Source: Piliocolobus tephrosceles (taxonomy: Eukaryota > Chordata > Mammalia > Primates > Cercopithecidae). From it: a stretch of DNA of 64,000 nucleotides. The stretch is taken from NCBI RefSeq assembly GCF_002776525.5, contig NC_045435.1, positions 127,375,797 to 127,439,796 of the forward strand. Reading direction: 5' to 3'. The translations under genes and the position numbers were made by a program. Position 1 is the first letter of the stretch. Each line of letters opens with the position of its first letter. Shown in pieces: positions 13,875 to 25,472 of the stretch. The notes under the pieces were generated by a model. The model worked only from the letters and a program-made list of their open reading frames with translations. It did not search any database and was not told where the DNA came from.

Positions 13875-16077
13875 CAGTATATTTCACTATTGACCATAGT
13901 CCTCAATGTGCTGCAATATATCACTTTTTCCATTACACAGGAACAGTGTTGAAACACTGTCTTGTGAGAAAAGAGGTATAAAAATTGAGCAGAATGCATA
14001 CATCTCAAGTAGTTTCTCACAAAGCTTTTATCCAGTTTTTATCAGAAGATATATCCTCTTTCACCATAGGCCTGAATGTGATCCCGAATGTCCCTTCACG
14101 GATTCGTGCATGAAGGAATTTCCAAACTGTGTAATATAAGAAAGGTTTGAACTATGCGAGATGAATAGATGTATCTAATACGAAGCAGTTTCACAGAAAG
14201 CTTCTTTCCAGTTCTGTCTGAGGACACATCCTTTTTCACCATAGTGGTTCCTATACTCCCGAATGTCTCCTGGTAGTGTTTACTCCAAAGGGATTCCGGA
14301 ATTCTTTAGGAGAAGAAAGGTATGTTTCTGTGAGTGGAATGCACACGTCACAAAGCAGCTACTCAGAAAGCTTCTCTCCAGTTTCTATTTGAAGGCGTTT
14401 CCTTTCTCACTGTAATCCTCAAATCACTCCTGAATATCCCTTTGCAGTCTAAAGAAAAACGGTGTTATGATATTGTTCAATGAAAGGAGAAGCTTAACTG
14501 TATGAGCGTATTCACGTGACACAGCGCAGGTTCACAGAGTTTCCTTCCGGTTTCTCTCTGAGGTTATTTCCTTTTCCGGATATTCTAAAGAGCCTCTCCA
14601 AATGCCCTTTCTCAGATTCCACAGAAACAGTGATTTTAAACTGCTCAATCCAAAGAATGATTTAACTCTACGAGATGAACACAAACATCACAAAAGAGTT
14701 GTGCAGAAAGCTTTCCTCCAATTTTCGATGGGAGACATTTCCTTGCTCGAAACAGGTCTCCGGTTGCCACTTACTCTCCCTTCGCAGAACCCTCAGAGGG
14801 CGACTTTCAAAACTGGGAAATGTAGAGTAAGCTTTAACCCTGTGAAAAGAATGGGCATGTGAGAGAGCAGTTTCTTCGAGTGCTCCTTTCTGTTTTTTAT
14901 TGGGCGACATTTCACTTTTTGCCACCATCTTCAATGTGCTCCGAATATCACTCCTTTGGTTTTACAGGAACAGTGTTCTAACTGTGTCTTATGAGAAGGA
15001 AGTTATAAGTCCCTGACTGGAATGTACACATCACCAAGCAGTTTCTCAGAAAGCTTCTCTCCACTTTTTATCTGACTATATTTCCTATTTCACCATAGGC
15101 CCGACTGTGACCCCAAACACCCATGAGTGAGTTTCCAAGCTGCGTAATGTAAAGAAAGCTTCTTCTATATGAGATGAATAAACATTGTGAAAAGCAGATT
15201 CACAGAAAGCTTCTTTCCAGTTTTTATCTGAAGATATTTTCTTTTTCACCATAGTCCAGAAGGTGCTCCTGAAGGTCCTGTGGGGGATCCGCCCATGAGA
15301 GTTTCCAAACTTCATAATGTAAAGAAAGCTTTATCTATGTAAGGTGATTACACATATGACACAGTAGTTTCCTAGAAGCTTCCTTCCAGTTTTTGTCTGA
15401 GGCTAATTCCTTTTCACCATCGGCATCAACATGCTCCCGAATATCACTTGCTACTTGTATCTCAAAAGGGATTTCCCCAACGCTGTATGAGAAGAGAGGT
15501 ATATCACTGAGTGGAATGTACACGTCACAAAGCAGTTCCTCGGAAAGCTCTTCTCCAGTTTCTATCTGAACATATTTATTTTTTCACCATCAGCCTCAAA
15601 GTGCTCCCGAATATCCCATCAGACGCTTAACATACAAAGGGCTAGAAAACTGCTCAATGAAAACGGAGGCTTATCTGATTGAGAGTAATTAAGATGACAC
15701 AGAGCAGTTTCACAGAAAGCTTCCTTCTGTATTTTACCTGAGGATATTTCTTTCTCCATATTCTAAGGATCTTTCCCAAATCTCCTTCAGATTTCACAAA
15801 AACAGTGATTTTAAGCTGCTCAATCCAAAGAATGATTTAACCCTATGAGAAGAATCCACACATCGCAAAGAAGTTGCTCTGAACGTTTCACTGCAGGTTT
15901 CATCGGAAGACGTCTCCTGGCTCACGACAAGGCTCCGGGCGTCACTAAATATCCCTTCACAGATTCTTCAAAGACAGAGGTTCGAAACGGGGCAACATAG
16001 AGTAAGCATTAACTCTGTGAAGTGAATGCACATATCAGAGAACAGATTTTTGGAATGCTTCTTCCTCGATTTTATTT
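13875..16077 (-). repeat. Family B 13-mer HOR copy
   Basis: One full 2203 bp unit in standard order, slightly shortened by small deletions. One lies in the m8/m9 stretch near 15120, where about 25 bases after ccccaaacaccca are missing relative to other copies. Confidence 0.83.
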
Positions 16078-19000
16078 CAGTACATTTCACTACTTGCCAT
16101 GATCCTCAAGGCATTCCGAAATATCACTTTTTCGGTTTCACAGGAACAGTGTCCAAACATTGCCTTGTGAGAAAAGAGGTATAACTCCCTGAGTGGAATG
16201 CATACATCACAAAGTAGTTTCTGAGAAACTTCTATCCAGTTTTTATGTGAAGATATCTCCTTTTTCACCATAGGCCTGAATGTGCTCCCAAATGTCCCTT
16301 CGCAGATCTGTGCATGACGGAGTTTCCAAACTGCATAATATAATTAAAGTTTTAACTTTGCGAGATGAGCAAATAGGTCTAACATAAAGCAGTTTCACAG
16401 AAATCTAATTTCCAGTATTTGTGTGACGATATTTCCTTTTTCACCATACTCATCGCTATACTCCCGAATACCTCATGGTAGCCTTTTCTAAAAAAGGGAT
16501 TCCAGAATCCTCTAGGGGAAGAAAGGTACGTTTCTGTGAGTGGAATGCACACGTCACAGAGCAGCTGCTCAGAAACCTTCTCTCCAGTTTCTATCTGAAG
16601 ACGTTTCCTTTCTCACTATAAGCCACAAAGGGCTCATGAATATCCCATCGCAGACTAAACAAAAAAACTGTTATAATCCTGGGCAATGAAAAGAGTAGCT
16701 TAACTTGTCAGGAGAATTCACGTGACACAGTGCAGTTTCAGAGCTCCCAAATATCACTTTGCAGAATCCACAACAAAGGTGTTAGCAAACTGTTTCAAGA
16801 AGGGAAGTGTGGAAGTCTGTGTAATGAAGTCACACATCAGAAAGCAATTTCTCAGAAAGCTTCTCTCTAGTTATTATCTGAGGATATTTCCTTTTTCACC
16901 ATGGGCCCAAATGTACTCTCAAATATCACTTTGCAGATTCCACAAAAAGAGTGTTAGCAAACTGCTTCCTGAGGACTAAGTTGTAATTCTGAGATGAATT
17001 CACAGATCACAAAGAATTTTCTCCGAAAGCTTCTTTCAAGTTTTGAACTGACGATATTTCCCTTATCTCGTAGGCCTCAATGCGATCCAAAGTAGCCCTT
17101 CTCAGGTTCCTCAAAGACACTGTTAACAGAATGCTCCATGAAACATAAGCATAACTCTGTGAGATGAATTCACACATCACCAAGAAGTTTCTAAGAAAGC
17201 TTCTTTCTAGTTTTCACTTGAGGATGTTTCCTTTGTCACCGTAAGCTTCACTGGGCTAAGAAGTATCCCATTGCAGATTTCAAGAAAACTGTGTTAGCAA
17301 ACTGATCACTGAAGAGAAACGTGTAACTCTGTGAGTTCCATTCACACATCGGAATGAAGTTTCTCAGAAAGCTTCTTTCCAGTTTTAATCTGAGAATATT
17401 TCCTTTTTCACCATAGCCCACAAGGAGTTCCTAAATGTCACTTTCCAGAATCCAAGAAAAGAGTGTTAGAAAAGTGTTCCAAGAAGGGAAGGGTGGAACC
17501 CTGTGTGACGAAGTCACAGATCAGAAAGCAATGTCTCATAAAGCTTCTTTCTAGTTATTATCCGAGGATATTTCCTTTTTCACCATGGGCCCTAAAGGGC
17601 TCCCAAATATCACTTTGCAGATTCCACGGAAAAGTGTTAGCAAACTGCTTTCTGAGGACAAAGTTGTAACTCTGTGAGATGAATTCACAGATCACAAAGA
17701 AGTTTCTCAGAAAACTTCCTTCACATTTTTAACTGATGATATTTCTTTATCAGCATAGGCCTCAATGGGATCCAAATTAGCCCTTCTCAGGCTCCTCAAA
17801 GATAGTGTTAATGGACTTCTCCACGAAATATAAGTGTAAGTCTGTGAGATGAATTCACACATCACCAAAAAGTTTCTAAGAAAGCTTCTTTCTAGTTTTC
17901 ATCTGAGAATATTTCCTTTCTCACCGTAAGCTTCACTGGGCTAAGAAGAATCCCATTGCAGATTTCAAGAAAACGGTGTTAGCAAACTGATCATTGAAGA
18001 GAAACGTGTAACTCTGTGATTTCCATTCCCACATGACAATGCAGTCTCTCAGAAGGCTTCTTTCCAGTTTTCATCTGAGGATATTTGCTTTTTCACCATA
18101 GCTCTCAATGAGCTCCCAAATATCTCTTTGTGGAATCCACGACAATGGTGTTAGCAAACTGTTCCAAGAAGGGAAGGGTGGAACTCAGTGTGATGAACTC
18201 ACACATCAGAAAGCAATCTCTGAGAAGCTTCTCTCAAGTTATTATCTGAGGATATTTCCTTTTTCACAATGGGCCCCAATGGGCTCCCAAGTATCACTTT
18301 GCAGATTCCACGAAAAGAGAGTTAGAAACGTGTAACTTTGTGAGTTGCATTCACACATCACAATGCAGTTTCTCAGAAGGCTTCTTTCCAGTTTTCATCT
18401 GAGGATCTTTCCTTTTTCACCATAGACCAAAATAACCTCACAGTATCACTTTGCAGAATTTACGACAACAGTGTTAGCAAACTGTTCCAAGACGGGAAGG
18501 CTGGAACTCTGGGTGATGAAGTCACACTTCAGAGAGCAATCTCTCAGAAACTTCTCTCTAGTTATTATCTGAGGGTATTTCCTTTTTCACCATTGGCCCC
18601 AAAGTGCTCCCATATATCACTTAGCAGATTCCACGGAAAGAGTGTTAGCAAACTGCTTCCTGAGGAATAAGTTGTAACTCTATGAGAAGAATTCACAGAT
18701 CACAACGAAGTTTCTCAGAAAGCTTCTTTCACGTATAGAACTGATGATATATCCTTTATCAGCTTAGGCCTCAATGCGATCCAAAATAGCACTTCTCAGG
18801 TTCCTCAAAGACAGTGTTAATGGACTGCTCCATGAAACATCAGTGTAACCCTGTGAGATGATTTCACACATCACCAAAAAGTTTCTAAGAAAACTTCTTT
18901 CTGGATTTCATCTGAGGATATTTCCTTTCTCACCATAAGCTTCACTGGGCTAAGCAGAATCCCATTGCAGATTTCAAGAAAACTGTGTTCGCAAACTGAT

Positions 19001-19405
19001 CGCTGAAGAGAAACGTGTAAGTCTGTGAGTCGCATTCACACATTGCAATGCAGTTTCTCAGAAAGCTTCTTTCAAGTTTTCAGCTGAGGGTATTTCCTTT
19101 TTCACCATAACCCTCAATGAGCTCTCAAATATCACTTGGCAGATTCCACGACAACAGTGTTAGCTAACTGTTCCTAGAAGTTAATGGTGGAACTCTGTGT
19201 GATACAGTCACACATCAGAAAGCAATCTCTCACAAAGCTTCTCTCTAGTTATCATCTGAGGGTATTTCCTATTTCAACATGGGCCCCAATGGGCTCCCAA
19301 ATATCACTTTGCGGATTCCACGAAAAGAGTGTTAGCAAACTGCTTCCTGAGGACTAAGTTGTATCTCTGTGAGTTGAATTCACAGATCACAAAGAAGTTT
19401 CTCAC

Positions 19406-19711
19406 GGCCGGGCGCGGTGGCTCAAGCCTGTAATCCCAGCACTTTGGAAGGCCGATACGGGCAGATCACGAGGTCGGGAGATCAAGACCATCCTGGCTAA
19501 CATGGTGAAACCCCGTCTCTACTAAAAAATACAAAAAAAAAAAAAAAATTAGCCGGGCGAGGTGGCGGGCGCCTGTAGTCCCAGCTACTCGGGAGGCTGA
19601 GGCACGAGAATGGCGTAAACCCGGGAGGCAGAGCTTGCAGTGAGCTGAGATCCGGCCACTGCACTCCAGCCTGGGCCACAGAGCGAGACTCCATCTCAAA
19701 AAAAAAAAAAA
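19406..19711 (+). mobile_element. AluY, Old World monkey AluYR type
   Basis: This is a full-length Alu from ggccgggcgcgg to a terminal A tail. It has both arms, a middle A-rich linker, and A/B-box sequence in the left arm. The bases ggctcaagcctgtaatcccag and gatccggccactgcactcc are, from my knowledge of the family, typical of the macaque/baboon AluYR lineage. The site is flanked by a duplicated aaagaagtttctca (19391-19404 and about 19710-19723), so it inserted by target-primed reverse transcription into an alpha monomer. It is the strongest taxonomic clue in the window. Confidence 0.95.
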
Positions 19712-20263
19712 AGAAGTTTCTCAGAAAGCTTCTTTCACGTTTTGAACTGATGATATTTCCAAGAGCTGCGTAGGCCTCAATGAGATCCAAATTAGCCTTT
19801 CTCAGGTTCCTTAAAAACAGTGTTAACGGACTGCTCCATGAAACATCAGTGTATCTCTGTCAAATGAATTCACACATCACCAAGAAGTTTCTAAGAAACC
19901 TTCTTTCTAGTTTTTTTCTGAGGATATTTCCTTTCTCACTGAGGGCTTCACTGGGCTATGAAGAATCCCATTGCAAATTTCAAGAAAACTGTGTTAGCAA
20001 ACTGATCACTGAAGAGAAACATGTAACTCTGTGAATTGCATTCATACATTGCAATGCAGTTTCTCATAAGGCTTCTGTCCAGTTTTCATCTGAGGATATT
20101 TCCTTTTTCACCATAGCCCACAATGAGCTCCCAAATATTTCTTTGCAGATTCCACAAAAAGTGTGTTAGCTAACTGCTTCCTGAGGACTATGTTGTAACT
20201 CTGTGAGATGAATTCACAGATCACAGAGAAGTTTCTCAGAAAGCTTCTTTCTCGTTTTTAACT

Positions 20264-21465
20264 GATGATATTTCCATTATCAGCGTAGGCCTCAATGCGA
20301 TCCAAGGTAGCCCTTCTCAGGTTCCTCAAAGACAGTGATAATGGCCTGCTCCATGAAACATAAGTGTAACTCTGTGAGATGAATTCACACATCACCAAGA
20401 AGTTTCTAAGAAAGCTTCTTTCTAGTTTTCTTCTGAGGATATTTCCTTTGTCTCCATAAGCTTCATTGTGCTAAGAAATATCCCATTGCAGATATCAAGA
20501 AAACTCTGTTAGCAAACTCATCACTGAATAGAAACGTGTAACTCTCTTAGATGCATTCACACATTGCAATGAAGTTTCTCAGAAGGCCTCTTTCCAGTTT
20601 CTGTCTGAGGATATTTCCTTTTTCACCATAGCCCTCAATGAGCTCCCAAATATCACTTTGCAAAACCCACGACAATAGTGTTATTAAACTGTTCCAAGTA
20701 GGGAAGGGTGGAATTCAGCGTGATGAAGTCACACATCAGAAAGCAATCTCTCAGGAATCTTCTCTCTAGTTATTACCTCAGGATATTTCCTTTTTCACCA
20801 TGGGCTCCAATGGGCTCCCAAATATCACTTTGCAGATTCCACAAAAAGAGTGTTAGCAAACTGCTTCTGGAGGACTAATTTGTTATTCTGTGAGACGAAT
20901 CCACAGATCACAAAGAAGTTTCTCAGAAAGGTTCTTTCTCATTTTTAACTGGTGATATTTCCTTTATCAGCGTAGGCCTGAATGCGATCCAAAGTAGCCC
21001 TTCTCATGTTCCTCAAAGACAGTGATAATGGCCTGCTCCTTGAAACATAAGTGTAATTCTGTGAGATGAATTCACACATCACCAAGAAGTTTCTAAGAAA
21101 ACTTCTTTCTAGTTTTGATCTGAGGATATTTCCTTTCTCACCGTAAGCTTCACTGCGCTTAGAAGAATCCCATTGCAGATTCCAAGAAAACTGTGTTAGC
21201 CAACTGATCACTGAAGACAAACGTGTAACTCTGTGAGTTGCTTTCACACATCGCAATGCAGTTTCCCAGAAGGCTTCTCTCCAGTTTTCATCTGAGGATA
21301 TTTCCTTTTTCATCAAAGCCCACAATGAGCTCCCAAATATCACTATGCAGATTCCATGAAAAGAGTGTTAGTAAACTGTTTCCTGAGGACTAAGTTGTAA
21401 GTCTGTGTTGTGAATTCACAGATCACAAAGAAGTTTCTCCGAAAGCTTCTCTCTCATTTTTAACT
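20264..21465 (-). repeat. Family A 7-mer HOR, reference copy
   Basis: This 1202 bp unit reads a1 (20264), a2 (20437, ccataagcttcattgtgc), a3 (20607, ccatagccctcaatgagc), a4 (20779, ccatgggctccaatggg), a1' (20950), a2' (21120, cgtaagcttcactgcgc), then a seventh monomer (21296). The seventh starts like a3 (agcccacaatgagctccc) and ends like a4 (tttcctgaggactaagttg). The unit is therefore 4+3, and the short half ends in an a3/a4 hybrid. Confidence 0.87.
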
Positions 21466-22706
21466 GATGATATTTCCTTTATCAGCATAGGCCTCAATGC
21501 AATCCAAAGTAGAACTTCTCAGGTTCCTCAAAGACAGTGTTAATGGCCTGCTCCTAGAAATGTAAGTGTAACTCTGTGACATGAATTCACACATCACCAA
21601 GAAGTTTCTAAGAAAGCTTCTTTCTAGTTTTCTTCTGAGGATATTTCATTTGTCTCCATAAGCTTCATTGTGCTAAGAAATATTCCAATGTAGATGTCAT
21701 GACAACTGTGTTAGCAAACGCATCACTGAACAGAAACGTTTATCTCTGTTAGATGCATTCACACATCACAATGCAGTTTTTCAGAAGGCTTCTTTCCAGT
21801 TTCTGTCTGAGGATATTTCCTTTTTCACAGTAGCCCTCAACGAGCTCCCAAATATCACTTCTCAGAATCCATGACAACAGTGTTAGTAAACTGTTCCAAG
21901 AAGGGAAGGGTGGAACTCTGCGTGATGGAGTCACACATCAGAAAGCAATCTCTCAGAAAGCTTCTCTCTAGTTATTATCTGAGGATATTTCCTTTTTCAC
22001 TATGGGCCCCAATGGGCTCCCAAATATCACTTTGCAGATTCCACGAAAAGAGTGTTAGCAAACTGCTTCCTGAGGACTAAGTTGTAACTCTTTGAGACGA
22101 ATTCACAGATCACAAAGTTGTTTCTCAGAAAGCCTCTTTCTCTTTTTTAACTGATGATATTTCCATTATCAGCGTAGGCCTCAATGAGATCCAAAGTAGC
22201 CCTTCTCAGGTTCCACAAATACACTGTTAATGGCCTGCTCCTAGAAACATAAGTATAACTCTGTGAGATGAATTCACACATCACCAAGAAGTTTCTAAGA
22301 AAACTTCTTTCTAGTTTTCATCTGAGGATATTTCCTTTCTCACTGTAAGCTTCACTGCTCTAAGAAGGATCCCATTGCTGATTTCAAGAAAACTGTGTTA
22401 GCAAACTGATCACTGAAGAGAAACGTGTAACTCTGTGAGTTGCATTCACACATCGCATTGCAGTTTCTCAGAAGGCTTCTCTCCAGTTTTCTTCTGAGGA
22501 TATTTCCTTTTTCACCATAGCCCACAATGAGCTCCCAAATATCACTTTGCAGATTCCACGAAAAGAGTGTTAGCAAANNNNNNNNNNGCAGATTCCACGA
22601 AAAGAGTGTTAGCAAACTGCTTCCTGAGGACTAACTTGTAGCTCTGTGAGATGAATTCACAGATCACAAAGAAGTTTCTCAGAAAGCTTCTTTCTCTTTT
22701 TTTACT
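21466..22706 (-). repeat. Family A 7-mer HOR copy containing a gap
   Basis: Same monomer order as the preceding copy. The written length of 1241 bp becomes 1202 bp when the 10 Ns and one of the two 29 bp flanking copies are removed, which equals the reference unit. Confidence 0.85.
22549..22616. other. 10-N assembly gap with duplicated contig ends
   Basis: Ns fill 22578-22587. The 29 bases before the gap (22549-22577) and the 29 after it (22588-22616) are identical, both starting gcagattccacg. Neighbouring copies have this sequence once. The likely cause is two overlapping contigs placed side by side without merging. Confidence 0.92.
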
Positions 22707-23904
22707 CATGATATTTCCTTTATCAGCATAGGCCTCAATGCAATCCAAAGTAGAACTTCTGAGGTTCCTCAAACACTGTGTTAATGGCCTGCAGCACGAA
22801 ACATAAGTGTAACTCTATGAAATGAATTCACACATCACTGAGAAGTTTCTAAGAAAGCTTCTTTCTACTTTTCTTCTGGGGATATTTCCTTTGTCTCCAT
22901 AAGCTTCATTGTGTTAAGAAATATCCCATTGCAGATATGAAGAAAACTGTGTTAGCAAACTCATCACTGAACAGAAACGTGTAACTCTGTTAGATGCATT
23001 CATACATCGCAATGCAGTTTCTCAGAAGGCTTCTTTCCAGTTCTTATCTGAGGATATTTCCTTTTTCACCATATCCTTCAATCAGCTCCCAAATATCACT
23101 TTGAAAAATCCACAACAACAGTGTTAGCAAACTGTTCCAAGAAGGGAAGGGTGGAACTCTGCGTGATGGAGTCACACATCAGAAAGCAATCTCTCAGAAA
23201 GCTTCTCTCTAGTTATTATCTGAGGATATTTCCTTTTTCACCTTTGGCCCCAATGGGCACCCAAATTTCACTTTGCAGATTCCACGAAAAAAGTGTTAGC
23301 TAACTGCTTCCTGCGGACTATATTGTAACTCTGTGAGACGAAATCACAGATCACAGAGAAGTTTCTCAGAAAGCTTCTTTCTCATTTTTAACTGATGATA
23401 TTTCCTTTATCAGCGTAGGCCTCAATGCGTTCCAAAGTAGCCCTCTCAGGTTCCTCAAAGAGAGTGTTAATGGCCTGCTCCTTGAAAAATAAGTATAACT
23501 CTGTGAGATAAATTCACACATCACCAAGAAGTTTCTGAGAAACCTTTCTAGTTTTCATGTGAGGATATTTCCTTTCTCACCATAAGCTTCAGTGCGCTAA
23601 GAAGAATCACATTGCAGATTTCAAGAAAACTGTGTTAGCAAACTGATCACTGAATAGAAACGTGTAACTCTGTGAGTTGCATTCACACATCACAATGAAG
23701 TTTCTCAGAAAGCTTCTCTCCAGTTTTCATCTGAGTACACGTCCTTTTTCACCATTGCCCACAATGAGCTCCCAATTATCACTTTGCAGATTCCATGAAA
23801 AGAGTGTTAGCAAACTGCTTCCTGAGGACTAAGTTGTACCTCTGTGAGATGAATTCACAGATCACAAATAAGTTTCTCAGAAAGCTTCTTTCTCGTTTGT
23901 AACT
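22707..23904 (-). repeat. Family A 7-mer HOR copy
   Basis: One 1198 bp unit in the same a1-a2-a3-a4-a1'-a2'-hybrid order. A further partial unit follows to about 25010. Confidence 0.85.
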
Positions 23905-25472
23905 GATGATATTTCCTTTATAAGCATAGGCCTTAATGCGATCCAAAGTAGCCCGTCTCACGTTCCTCAAAGACAGTGTTAATAGCCTGCTCCATGAAAC
24001 ATAAGTGGAACTCTGTGAGATGAATTCACACTTCACCAAGAAGTTTCTAAGAAAGCTTCTTTCTAGTTGTCTTCTGAGAATATTTCCTTTGTCTCCATAA
24101 CCATCATTGCGCTAAGAAATATCCCATTATAGATATGAAGAAAACTGTGTTAGCAAACTCATCACTGAACAGAAACGTGTAACTCTGTTAGATGCATTTA
24201 CACATCGCAATGCATTTTCTCAGAATGTTTCTTTCCAGTTTCTGTCTGAGGATATTTCCTTTTTCACCGTAGCCCTCAGTGAGCTCCCAAATATCACTTG
24301 CAAAATCCACGACAACAGCGTTAGGAAACTGTTCCAAGAACGGAAGTGTGGAACTCTGCGTGATGAAGTCCCACATCAGAAAGCAATCTCTCAGAGACCT
24401 TCCCTCTAGTTATTATCTAAGAATATTTCATTTTTCACCATGGGCACCAATTGGCTCCCAACTATCGCTTTGCAGAATCCACGAAAAGAGTGTTAGCAAA
24501 CTGCTTCCTGAGGACTAAATTGTAACTCTGTGAGACGAATTCACAGATCACCAAGAAGTTTCTCAGTAAGCTTCTTTCTCGTTTTTAACTATTGATATTT
24601 CCTTTATCAGCGTAGGCCTCAATGTGATCCAAAGTAGCCCTTCTCAGGTTCCTCTAAGGCAGTGTTAATGGCCTGCTCCATGAAACATAAGTGTAACTCT
24701 GTGAGATGAATTCACACATCACCAAGAAGTTTCCGAGAAAGCTTCTTTCTAGTTTTCATCTGAGGTATTTCATTGGTCACTGTAAGCTTCATTTCTCTAA
24801 GAAGTATCTTATTGCAGATTTCAAGAAAACTGTGTTAGCTAACTCCTTACTGAAGAGAAACATGTAGCTCTGTGAGTTGCATTCACACATCGCTTTGCAT
24901 TTTCTCAGAAGGCTTCTTTCCAGTTTCTGTCTGAGGATATTTCCTTTTTCACCATAACCCTCACTGGGCTCCCAAATATCAATTGGCAGAATCCACGAGT
25001 ACAGTCTCGGTGAATGGCTTCATGAGGAGAAAGGATGAGAAAACTGATCAATGAAAAGAGAGGCTTAACTGAGTGAGAGGAATTAAGACGACACAGAGCA
25101 GTTTCACAGAAAGCTTCCTTCTGGATTTCACCTGAGGATATTTCTTTTTCAGTATTTTAAGGATCATTCCCAAATGTCCTTCCTCAGATGCCACAAAAAC
25201 AGTGATTTCAATCTGCTCAATCAAAATAATGGGTTAACTCCATGAGACAAATACACACATCACAAAGCAGTTGCTCAGAACGTTTTCCTGAAGGTTTCAT
25301 CAGAAGGAGTTTCCTCACTCACCACAAGCCTCCGGGCGTCACTAAATATCCCTTCACAGATTCTTCAAAGAGAGTTTCAAAACTGGGCAACATAGAGTAA
25401 GCATTAACTTTGTGAACTGAATGCCCATATGAGAGAGCAGATTCTTGGAATGCTTCTTCCTCGATTTTATTT

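Larger units (their letters stand above)
4158..16740 (-). repeat. Alpha satellite family B, block 1
   Basis: This block has about 74 monomers in a 13-monomer higher-order repeat, antisense to the alpha consensus. It starts inside m8 at about 4158, runs m8-m13, then gives five repeat copies from 5165, then m1-m4, and stops inside m4 at about 16740. The m1 marker (cagtatatttcactat, then gccatagtcctcaatg) is at 5165, 7398, 9420, 11645, 13875 and 16078, giving spacings of 2233, 2022, 2225, 2230 and 2203 bp. No transposon or gene interrupts the block. Confidence 0.93.
16741..25010 (-). repeat. Alpha satellite family A, block 2
   Basis: A second block of family A, about 47 monomers, antisense to the alpha consensus. 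The join with family B at 16740/16741 falls inside a monomer (cagtttca then gagctccc). From about 20264 the array is a regular 7-monomer repeat of about 1.20 kb. The a1 marker (atcagcgtaggcctcaatg) lies near 17050, 17735, 18745, 19750, 20270, 20950, 21470, 22150, 22710, 23395, 23905 and 24595. It alternates in the second half at about 680 and 520 bp (4 and 3 monomers). The right boundary lies between about 25000 and 25035. An AluY and a 10-N gap interrupt the block. Confidence 0.92.

Noticed and set aside
870..18335. Many open frames of 60-100 codons with recurrent serine/phenylalanine-rich peptides
   Set aside because: They recur at monomer spacing, on both strands, and are translations of alpha satellite. 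No start context, no longer frame and no homology to a protein family.
19466..19790. Two overlapping minus-strand open frames with proline-rich peptides
   Set aside because: They are the antisense of the AluY and adjacent alpha satellite.
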